Part shown: positions 1 through 4,342 of the stretch, one piece after another
Position numbering within the stretch: the first letter of the stretch is position 1
Layout of the letters: each line of letters begins with the position of its first letter
NCBI GenBank assembly: GCA_900770015.1
Contig: CAAGIU010000365.1
Location: 1-5,797, forward strand
Length of the DNA: 5,797 bases
Source: an uncultured Oscillospiraceae bacterium
GTDB taxonomy: Bacteria; Bacillota_A; Clostridia; Oscillospirales; Oscillospiraceae
Direction of reading: 5' to 3'
The notes under the pieces: model-generated
Told to the model about the DNA's origin: nothing
The model's input: the letters and a program-made list of their open reading frames with translations, nothing else
Database searches by the model: none
Translations under genes and position numbers: made by a program

Positions 1-1
1 C

Positions 2-601
2 AACGGCGCCGGCAAGACCACCACGCTGAAGGGCATCGTGGGCATTTTGCAGTTCGACAGCGGCGAGATCACCATCGACGGTGTGTCCATCAAGGCCGAT
101 CCCATCGCCTGTAAGAAGAAGCTGGCCTACATCCCCGACAATCCCGACCTCTACGACTTCATGACCGGCATCCAGTATCTGAACTTTGTGGCGGATGTCT
201 TTGCCGTCCCCGCCGGTGTCCGGGAGGAGCGCATCCGCGCTCTGGCGGATACCTTCGAGCTGACCGGGGATCTGAACCAGGCCATCACCTCCTATTCCCA
301 CGGCATGAAGCAGAAGCTGGCCATCATCGCCGCCTGGATCCACGAGCCGAAGCTGATCCTGATGGATGAGCCCTTCGTGGGTCTGGACCCCAAGGCCTCT
401 TTCATTCTGAAGGAAATGATGCGGGAAACCTGCGCCAGGGGCGGCGCCATCTTCTTCTCCACCCATGTGCTGGAGGTGGCGGAGAAGCTCTGCGACAAGG
501 TGGCCATCATCAAGGGCGGCAGGCTGATCCGCTCCGGCACCATGGAGGAAGTGAAGGGCGACACCAGCCTGGAGTCCGTCTTCCTGGAACTGGAGGCATA
601 A
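2..601 (+). CDS. ABC transporter ATP-binding protein, EcsA-like (5' truncated)
   Basis: This is the nucleotide-binding subunit of an ABC transporter, which hydrolyses ATP at the inner face of the membrane to power its permease partner. The frame is open from base 2 and the window edge removes roughly the first 35-40 residues. In fragment numbering, the Walker A remnant NGAGKTTT is at residues 1-8, the signature appears as SHGMKQK (99-105) instead of LSGGQ, Walker B LILMDEP ends near residue 124 with catalytic Glu123, and the H-loop His is in STHV (155). The Q-loop region reads YIPDNPDLYDFMTG. The SHGMKQK signature, the DEPFVGLDP block and the C-terminal LExVFLELE tail resemble, from memory, the EcsA/YtrB type of exporter ATPase. 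It stops one base before the permease ATG, so the two are co-transcribed and presumably one complex. The substrate cannot be told from sequence. Family assignment is firm; the EcsA subgroup is inference. Confidence 0.95.
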   Translation, partial: NGAGKTTTLKGIVGILQFDSGEITIDGVSIKADPIACKKKLAYIPDNPDLYDFMTGIQYLNFVADVFAVPAGVREERIRALADTFELTGDLNQAITSYSHGMKQKLAIIAAWIHEPKLILMDEPFVGLDPKASFILKEMMRETCARGGAIFFSTHVLEVAEKLCDKVAIIKGGRLIRSGTMEEVKGDTSLESVFLELEA

Positions 602-602
602 C

Positions 603-2201
603 ATGACCTGGACGCTGATAAAAAAACAATTCCTGGAGTGCTTTCGCAGCTACTATATCGTGTCCAAAACCGGCAAGGCCCGGAGCAGGGCGGGCATCGT
701 CGGGATGTATGCCCTGTTTGCAGGCATCATGATTTTTCTGTGCGGCGTGTTCTTCGGTCTGTCCTTCCTGCTGGGGGATCTGCTGAATTCCCCGTTCCGG
801 TGGCTGTTTTACGCGCTGATGGGCGTGCTCTCCATTCTGTTTGGCACCTTCGGCAGCGTTTTCAATACCTTTTCCACCTTGTACATCGCCAAGGACAACG
901 AACTGCTGCTTGCCATGCCCATCCCGCCCGGAAAGATTCTGCTGTCAAGAATCACGCTGGTTTTTGGCATGAGCCTGATGTACAGCGGCTGCATCTGGAT
1001 TCCCGCCGTGGTCTACGGCTGGATTTTCGGAGCGCCCACTGCCATGGCTGTGGTGTTTGACATCCTGCTGCTGCCCACGGTGGCGCTGTTTGTCACGGTG
1101 CTGACCTGCGTGCTGGGCTGGCTTGTGGCGTTGGTGGCCTCCCACATCAAAAACAGGAGCTTTCTCATTGTGCTGGCTTCCCTGGTGTTTTTGGGCGGCT
1201 ACTATTATCTCTGCTTCCACATGACGGAGTTCTTCATGGCCATCGTGACCAACGCGGAGGCCATCGGAAACGGCATCCGCACCTGGGGCAACCTGCTCTA
1301 CCAGCTGGGTCTTGCCGCCGACGGCAGCGGGAAGGCCATGCTGATCTTCTGCGGGATCACCGCTGTGCTGTTTGGGCTGTGTTTCTTTGTGCTGGCAAAG
1401 ACCTTCACCCGCATCGTGACCAAAACCCACGGCGCGGAGAAGAAAAGCGGAAAAGTAACGGTCAAATCCGCCTCGCTGCGTTCCGCCCTGCTGAAGCGGG
1501 AGTGGAAGCGGTTTTCCGGCAGTGCCACATATATGCTCAACTGCGGCTTAGGCATTGTCATGGTTCTGGCGCTGGATGTGCTGGCGCTGTTTAAGCGGGA
1601 ACTCCTGACGGACTATCTGGGGCAGATTTCCGCTTTTTTCCCCACGCTGACGGAGTATCTTCCCATGCTGGTGGTTGTGGGCGTGGGAATGATCTGCGGC
1701 ATGAATGTGGTGTCCGCTCCCTCCGTCTCACTGGAGGGAAAGAATCTGTGGATTCTGCGCTCCCTGCCTGTGAGCGGCAGAGAGATTCTGAGCGCGAAGC
1801 TGAAGCTGCATCTGCTGCTGAATCTGCCTGCGGCGGTGGTGTCCGTATTTCTTCTTGGCTGGTGCCTGGAGCTGAGCATCACCAGCATCCTGATGGCAGC
1901 GGCCTACAGTGTATCGCTGGTCTGGACCACCGGCGCCTTCGGCCTGATGCTGGGGCTGCTTCGCCCCAATTTCACCTGGACCACCGAGGCCATGCCCATC
2001 AAGCAGAGCCTGAATGTGCTGATTACCATGCTGGTGGGCTGGATTCTGCCGCTGCTCAGCGCGGGGGCCTGCTGGCTGCTGCGCGGCAGGGTGAACGCCG
2101 GACAGGTGATGAGCGCCTCCACCGTTGTCCTGGCTGCGGCTGCCTTCGCGCTGCACCGCTGGCTCATGACCAGGGGCGGCAGGGTGTTTGATACGCTGTA
2201 A
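603..2201 (+). CDS. ABC transporter permease, large 12-TM-like membrane subunit
   Basis: This 532-residue polytopic membrane protein is the predicted transmembrane partner of the preceding ATPase. Hydrophobic stretches lie near residues 33-58, 68-92, 113-140, 148-180, 186-205, 245-268, 310-331, 352-372, 402-430, 432-453, 469-492 and 502-520, about twelve in all. A charged cytoplasmic loop near 269-305 separates two halves. Each half carries a related loop: KDNELLLAMPIPPGKILLSR (97-116) and EGKNLWILRSLPVSGREILS (378-397). This suggests an internal duplication, so one chain could supply both permease halves. Such long permeases are known from the putative ABC exporter family that follows EcsA/YtrB-like ATPases. 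The ATG at 603 is preceded by GGAGG at 592-596 inside the ATPase gene. There is no signal peptide and no extracellular MacB-type domain. Direction (export) and substrate are inferred only from family resemblance. Confidence 0.9.
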   Translation: MTWTLIKKQFLECFRSYYIVSKTGKARSRAGIVGMYALFAGIMIFLCGVFFGLSFLLGDLLNSPFRWLFYALMGVLSILFGTFGSVFNTFSTLYIAKDNELLLAMPIPPGKILLSRITLVFGMSLMYSGCIWIPAVVYGWIFGAPTAMAVVFDILLLPTVALFVTVLTCVLGWLVALVASHIKNRSFLIVLASLVFLGGYYYLCFHMTEFFMAIVTNAEAIGNGIRTWGNLLYQLGLAADGSGKAMLIFCGITAVLFGLCFFVLAKTFTRIVTKTHGAEKKSGKVTVKSASLRSALLKREWKRFSGSATYMLNCGLGIVMVLALDVLALFKRELLTDYLGQISAFFPTLTEYLPMLVVVGVGMICGMNVVSAPSVSLEGKNLWILRSLPVSGREILSAKLKLHLLLNLPAAVVSVFLLGWCLELSITSILMAAAYSVSLVWTTGAFGLMLGLLRPNFTWTTEAMPIKQSLNVLITMLVGWILPLLSAGACWLLRGRVNAGQVMSASTVVLAAAAFALHRWLMTRGGRVFDTL

Positions 2202-2220
2202 AAGAGAAAGGATGATTGCC

Positions 2221-2688
2221 ATGCAGATCGAAACAATCACCAAGGATGCCTTCTGTGTCATTGGCAAGGCGGGCTCCACGGAGGATGGAGAGGGCTTTGT
2301 GGGGCGGCTTTGGGCGGATGCCAATGCCCATTTCGCTGAGGTCAGCCACCTTGCCGCAACCCGGGAGGATGGAAGCCTTGCCGGAGTCTGGGGTGCCATG
2401 ACCGACATGGACTTTGGATTCCTTCCCTGGCAGGAGAATTTTACCAAAGGACGGTATCTGGCGGGCATTGAGGCCCGGGAGGAAGCCGTGGCTCCCAAAG
2501 GCTGGGAAAAGTGGAATGTCCCCGGCTTCACCGCGCTCCGGGTGAAGGTGGAATCCCCGGACACCTTCCCGGAAATGATCGGCTGGATGAAGGACAACGG
2601 CGTAACGCTGGCGGGCGCGGTGCAGGATTTCACCGATCCTGCCACCGGGGGCAATTATATGCTGTTTCCCATCGCGCGGAAGGAATGA
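2221..2688 (+). CDS. GyrI-like / AraC effector-binding domain protein, stand-alone
   Basis: This small soluble protein of 155 residues consists almost entirely of a GyrI-like (SOUL/BacT effector-binding) domain, a fold that binds small, often cationic or aromatic ligands. The pattern seen is the N-terminal strand IETITKDAFCVIGKAG, a central GVWGAMTD followed by a YLAGIEA strand (79-85), PGFTALRVKV (101-110), a helix around FPEMIGWMKDNG (116-127), and the C-terminal NYMLFPIA (145-152). No helix-turn-helix precedes it, so it is not a complete AraC- or MerR-type regulator. The ATG at 2221 is preferred because AAAGG at 2207-2211 sits nine bases upstream; the ATG at 2212 directly abuts that site. 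It begins about 20 bp after the permease stop and is probably in the same operon. It might sequester or sense the compound moved by the exporter, but the ligand and role are unknown. Confidence 0.8.
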   Translation: MQIETITKDAFCVIGKAGSTEDGEGFVGRLWADANAHFAEVSHLAATREDGSLAGVWGAMTDMDFGFLPWQENFTKGRYLAGIEAREEAVAPKGWEKWNVPGFTALRVKVESPDTFPEMIGWMKDNGVTLAGAVQDFTDPATGGNYMLFPIARKE

Positions 2689-2709
2689 GGACGAAAATCG
2701 TCCGCGGCC

Positions 2710-2738
2710 TTGACAAATAGCCTGCGATGGGGTATACT
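2710..2738 (+). promoter_or_regulatory. sigma-A promoter of the queT leader
   Basis: The -35 hexamer TTGACA (2710-2715) is a perfect consensus match and TATACT (2733-2738) is a near-perfect -10, with the optimal 17-bp spacing. Transcription should begin around A2745, about 22 nt after the stop-proximal end of the upstream operon region, and places the whole preQ1-like aptamer near the very 5' end of the RNA. Such a strong promoter ahead of an attenuator fits control after initiation, not at it. Confidence 0.88.
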
Positions 2739-2752
2739 GTCCCCAATTTCAT

Positions 2753-2793
2753 AGGACAGTTCGTGACCATCCTGTCGGTAAACAAAACTAGGG
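2753..2793 (+). promoter_or_regulatory. preQ1-I riboswitch aptamer (candidate)
   Basis: The RNA begins about eight bases before this compact element. P1 pairs GACAG (2755-2759) with CTGTC (2772-2776). Between them is a 12-nt loop TTCGTGACCATC ending in C2771, the position that contacts the preQ1 base in known class I aptamers. After P1 comes an A-rich tail, GGTAAACAAAACTAGGG (2777-2793), closely resembling the conserved tail of preQ1-I RNAs such as the Thermoanaerobacter aptamer (AACAAAACAAGG, from memory). Loop CC (2767-2768) can pair with tail GG to form the P2 pseudoknot. Two points of context support the call: an intrinsic terminator starts about ten bases later, and the next gene is queT, a standard preQ1-riboswitch target. 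Regulation is probably by transcription termination, since the queT ribosome site lies 150 nt away. Class I fits better than the larger class II or III forms, but no covariance search was possible. Confidence 0.8.
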
Positions 2794-2803
2794 ACTTTTG
2801 ATT

Positions 2804-2836
2804 CAAATGATGGGCGCATTCTGCGCCCATTTTTTG
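2804..2836 (+). terminator. riboswitch-controlled intrinsic terminator in queT leader
   Basis: A perfect nine-base-pair stem pairs ATGGGCGCA (2810-2818) with TGCGCCCAT (2822-2830) around a TTC loop, followed by an uninterrupted T-run to 2835. Flanking CAAA/TTTG can extend the stem, so it may also work on the other strand. It sits immediately downstream of the aptamer tail and upstream of queT, where a leader attenuator is expected. The base of its left arm, GATGG (2809-2813), is complementary to aptamer loop CCATC (2767-2771), which gives a possible antiterminator pairing. Confidence 0.88.
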
Positions 2837-2839
2837 TTG

Positions 2840-2857
2840 TGCTGCGTTTTTGCGGCA
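2840..2857 (+). other. small leader hairpin between two terminators
   Basis: TGCTGC (2840-2845) can pair with GCGGCA (2852-2857), with one G-T pair, around the loop GTTTTT. No T-run follows, so it is not a terminator by itself. Its loop and right arm (TTTTTGCGG) repeat those of the next hairpin, which suggests partial duplication of leader segments. It may simply be a folding unit; no function is visible. Confidence 0.4.
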
Positions 2858-2875
2858 TAGATTCGGATCATTATG

Positions 2876-2907
2876 ATGGCCGCATTTTTGCGGTCATTTT
2901 TGTTTTT
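2876..2907 (+). terminator. second terminator-like hairpin before queT
   Basis: ATGGCCGCA (2876-2884) pairs over nine positions, one of them G-T, with TGCGGTCAT (2889-2897) around a TTTT loop. It is followed by TTTTT, G, TTTTT. It has the full shape of an intrinsic terminator and lies only about 45 bases before the queT start codon. It resembles the first terminator in sequence (ATGG-CGCA ... TGCG--CATTTTT-GTT), so it may be a duplicate. If functional, transcripts that escape the riboswitch terminator meet a second barrier. Confidence 0.7.
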
Positions 2908-2952
2908 CGTGGGCACGATCTGCGCTATTTTGTATTGCAAGGAGAGAAAACC

Positions 2953-3453
2953 ATGAACAAAACGAAATTTCTGACCCAGGCGGCTGTGATTGCCGCGCTC
3001 TATGCCGTGCTGACCCATATGCAGAACCTGCTGCTGCCCGGCTCCGCCACCTGGATGATCCAGATGCGCATGAGCGAGGCGCTGTGCGTGCTGGCCTTCT
3101 TCACCCCCGCGGCCATTCCCGGCCTGAGCCTGGGCTGCCTGCTTTTCAACCTGACCTTTGCCAACACCCTGCCCCTGGACTGGCTGGTGGGCACCCTGGC
3201 CACTTACCTGGCCGCCCAAACCATGTGGTGCACCCGCAGGGTCACGGTGAAGGGCTATCCGCTGCCGGGTATGCTCTGCCCGGCCATTGCCAACGCGATT
3301 CTCGTTGGCTGGGAGCTGTCCGTTTACATCGGCGGCGGCTTCTGGATCAACGCCCTTTACGTCGCCCTGGGGGAGCTGGCTGTCCTGCTGGTTGTGGGTA
3401 CCGTCCTGTTCTACGCCCTGCGGGTGCGCAATCTGGACAAAAAGCTGTTCTGA
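2953..3453 (+). CDS. queT: QueT family queuosine precursor transporter (membrane S-component type)
   Basis: This 166-residue integral membrane protein is predicted to import a queuosine precursor such as preQ1 or queuine for tRNA modification. In known systems it acts as the substrate-binding S component of an energy-coupling-factor transporter. Membrane segments lie near residues 7-25, 42-70, 76-92, 105-122 and 133-156. The family pattern is clear in the first third: an alanine-rich first helix, then IQMRMSEALCVLAFFTPAAI and PGLSLGCLLFNL (56-67). The ATG at 2953 is chosen because AAGGAG (2939-2944) lies eight bases upstream; the frame stays open back to a GTG at 2839, but that extension runs through leader hairpins. 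Length is typical. No ECF ATPase or T-component gene is next to it, so it would have to share a module encoded elsewhere. The preQ1-like switch upstream supports the substrate call. Confidence 0.92.
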   Translation: MNKTKFLTQAAVIAALYAVLTHMQNLLLPGSATWMIQMRMSEALCVLAFFTPAAIPGLSLGCLLFNLTFANTLPLDWLVGTLATYLAAQTMWCTRRVTVKGYPLPGMLCPAIANAILVGWELSVYIGGGFWINALYVALGELAVLLVVGTVLFYALRVRNLDKKLF

Positions 3454-3460
3454 GCGCTGT

Positions 3461-3510
3461 GCACCGGCTGCCGGAACCCGGTTTTGGGTCCCGGAAAGCC
3501 GGTGCTTTTC
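3461..3510 (+). terminator. intrinsic terminator of queT
   Basis: GCACCGGCT (3461-3469) pairs perfectly with AGCCGGTGC (3497-3505). An inner stem, CCGGaACCC (3471-3479) with GGGTcCCGG (3485-3493), continues the helix around a GGTTTT-type loop. TTTTC and a further T-rich stretch follow. It starts eight bases after the queT stop codon and closes that unit before the purine operon promoter. Confidence 0.9.
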
Positions 3511-3577
3511 TGATTTTCATCGGCAACATTCACATAGAACCCCCAAAATGCATCCGAAGTATCGTCTTTCTGCTTCA

Positions 3578-3607
3578 TTGACTGAATTCTTCAGATTATG
3601 CTATAAT
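3578..3607 (+). promoter_or_regulatory. extended -10 promoter of the purE operon
   Basis: TTGACT (3578-3583) is a five-of-six -35 element and TATAAT (3602-3607) a perfect -10, with 18-bp spacing. TG at 3599-3600 gives an extended -10. The start point is expected at about 3613-3616, leaving a leader of about 115 nt before purE. The region from the queT terminator to this promoter (3518-3577) shows nothing else recognisable. Confidence 0.87.
3582..3594 (+). promoter_or_regulatory. 13-bp inverted repeat in purE promoter spacer (possible operator)
   Basis: CTGAA (3582-3586) and TTCAG (3590-3594) form a perfect inverted repeat around TTC. It overlaps the last two bases of the -35 element and fills most of the spacer. 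A repressor bound there would block polymerase. The half-sites are short and do not match the PurR box I know from Bacillus, so the binding protein is unknown and chance is possible. Confidence 0.35.
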
Positions 3608-3615
3608 ATGACTGC

Positions 3616-3645
3616 ATGAATTCCACCACCCTTATCGCTTCATAG
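3616..3645 (+). CDS. possible leader peptide, 9 residues, at the start of the purE transcript
   Basis: An ORF of ATG plus eight codons, reading MNSTTLIAS, ends with TAG at 3643-3645. The ATG lies at or within three bases of the predicted transcription start, so there is no room for a ribosome site and it would be translated as a leaderless message. Its coding span contains the first strand (3629-3635) of the attenuator's hairpin series, and its stop codon lies inside the second strand (3642-3648). Position therefore fits translation-coupled attenuation, but there is no run of one codon to suggest a sensed amino acid. Such a short ORF can occur by chance. Confidence 0.25.
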   Translation: MNSTTLIAS

Positions 3646-3709
3646 GGGGAGTTTTCGCGTTTTCCCCTATGGGCTGTTTCGCCGTCATGGTGCAAACACG
3701 CCCATTTTT
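3629..3709 (+). promoter_or_regulatory. purE leader attenuator with mutually exclusive hairpins
   Basis: Three pairings compete. Pairing 1 joins CCCTTAT (3629-3635) to ATAGGGG (3642-3648). Pairing 2 joins CATAGGGG (3641-3648) to CCCCTATG (3664-3671), eight perfect pairs. Pairing 3 joins ATGGGC (3669-3674) to GCCCAT (3700-3705) and is a terminator. Pairing 1 consumes the strand needed for pairing 2, and pairing 2 covers the first bases of pairing 3. So pairing 1 should allow termination and pairing 2 should prevent it. This is the classical attenuator layout. I do not see the conserved cores of purine, ZTP or PRPP riboswitches, so the signal that sets the balance is unknown. Output is presumably purine biosynthesis gene expression. 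Confidence 0.6.
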
Positions 3710-3718
3710 ATGTTTTTT
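3669..3718 (+). terminator. intrinsic terminator in the purE leader
   Basis: ATGGGC-TGTTT (3669-3679) pairs with AAACA (3694-3698), a bulged C, and GCCCAT (3700-3705). The inner CGCC/GGTG can extend the stem. TTTTTA and TGTTTTTT follow, directly before the AGGAGG ribosome site at 3719-3724. Because it lies between the purE promoter and purE, it can only make sense as a conditional terminator. Confidence 0.75.
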
Positions 3719-3729
3719 AGGAGGTTACC

Positions 3730-4224
3730 ATGAAAAAAGTCGGTATTGTTATGGGCAGCGACAGCGATCTGCCCATCCTGCGCAAATCCATGGATATGCT
3801 GGATTCCCTGGGCATTCCCTACGAGGCCCACGTGTATTCCGCCCACCGTACCCCCGAGCAGGCCCGTGTGTTTGCCCTGGGCGCAAGAGAGAATGGCTTC
3901 GGTGCCATCATTGCAGCAGCCGGCATGGCTGCCCATCTGGCAGGTGCCATTGCAGCCAATACCACCCTTCCTGTCATCGGAATTCCCTGTAAGTCCACCA
4001 ATCTCGACGGCATTGACGCTCTTCTGTCAACAGTTATGATGCCCTCCGGCATTCCCGTAGCCACTGTTGCAATCGATGGAGCTGTTAATGCCGCTTTGTT
4101 AGCTGCGCAGATCATCGCCGTGTCCGATGAGGAGCTGGCTGCCAAGCTGGAGGCCAAGCGGGCCTCCGACGCTGCCAAGGTGCTCATGAAGGACGCCGCG
4201 CTGCAGGCGGAGCTGAACAAATAA
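3730..4224 (+). CDS. purE: N5-carboxyaminoimidazole ribonucleotide mutase, PurE class I
   Basis: PurE catalyses the sixth step of de novo purine synthesis, forming CAIR (4-carboxy-AIR) from N5-carboxy-AIR made by PurK. It is a soluble, normally octameric enzyme of about 160-170 residues, and this one has 164. Visible motifs are the phosphate-binding GSDSD (9-13), SAHRTP (37-42) with the catalytic His39, AAAGMAAHLAG (62-72), the IPCKST strand-loop (85-90), and MPSGIPVATVAI (104-115) followed by NAALLAAQI (120-128). The SAHRTP and GMAAHL blocks mark class I, not the AIR-carboxylating class II of animals and spirochaetes. Compared with E. coli PurE as I recall it, the loop after ATVAI is about two residues shorter. 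The start has AGGAGG at 3719-3724. It is the first gene after the attenuator; purK is not visible in the window. Confidence 0.96.
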   Translation: MKKVGIVMGSDSDLPILRKSMDMLDSLGIPYEAHVYSAHRTPEQARVFALGARENGFGAIIAAAGMAAHLAGAIAANTTLPVIGIPCKSTNLDGIDALLSTVMMPSGIPVATVAIDGAVNAALLAAQIIAVSDEELAAKLEAKRASDAAKVLMKDAALQAELNK

Positions 4225-4225
4225 A

Positions 4226-4315
4226 CTAACGGGCACCTCTAAAAACTACCTTTTTGCGGTTTGGACGGATCTTTTGCCCAAACCATCAAAAATAGTTATC
4301 AGGGGTCGTCTAACG
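4226..4315. repeat. MITE-like snap-back palindrome with flanking direct repeats
   Basis: Almost all of the purE-purF gap is one long imperfect palindrome, 4235-4306. From the outside in, ACCTCT (4235-4240) pairs with AGGGGT (4301-4306), AACTA (4244-4248) with TAGTT (4293-4297), TTTTTG (4251-4256) with CAAAAA (4287-4292), and GGTTTGG (4258-4264) with CCAAACC (4278-4284), leaving a 13-nt loop. CTAACG flanks it on both sides (4226-4231 and 4310-4315), as a target-site duplication would. The element begins right after the purE stop codon and ends just before the purF ribosome site. No T-run follows, so it is not an ordinary terminator. It could be a miniature inverted-repeat element now acting as an RNA-processing or stability hairpin. 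Mobility is inference from structure; copies elsewhere cannot be seen here. Confidence 0.5.
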
Positions 4316-4342
4316 AATCAAAACTCAAGGAGGAGTTTTATC

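Noticed and set aside
1728..2654. Open frame of 308 codons on the minus strand opposite the permease and GyrI-like gene
   Set aside because: It spans two real genes and their gap, has no ribosome site or recognisable motif, and its product is Gln, Pro, Ser and His rich as expected of a shadow frame.
2689..2703. Hairpin GGACGA-AAA-TCGTCC directly after the stop of the GyrI-like gene
   Set aside because: The stem is perfect but short and no T-run follows, so it is not supported as a terminator; it abuts the queT -35 element and may be coincidental.
2737..2759. CTGTCC (2737-2742) pairing with GGACAG (2754-2759)
   Set aside because: The left arm overlaps the -10 element and lies upstream of the expected transcription start, so it would not be in the RNA.
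2839..2952. N-terminal extension of queT from a GTG codon
   Set aside because: It would translate through the leader hairpins and has no ribosome site, while ATG 2953 has AAGGAG at proper spacing and gives the normal family N-terminus.
3616..3729. Known purine, ZTP or PRPP riboswitch in the purE leader
   Set aside because: I looked for the conserved cores of these classes and found no convincing match; the leader is better described as a hairpin attenuator of unknown signal.
4258..4284. GGTTTGG/CCAAACC hairpin as a terminator of purE
   Set aside because: The bases after the hairpin are A-rich, not T-rich, and purF follows at once without a visible promoter, so termination is unlikely; it is the core of the larger palindrome.
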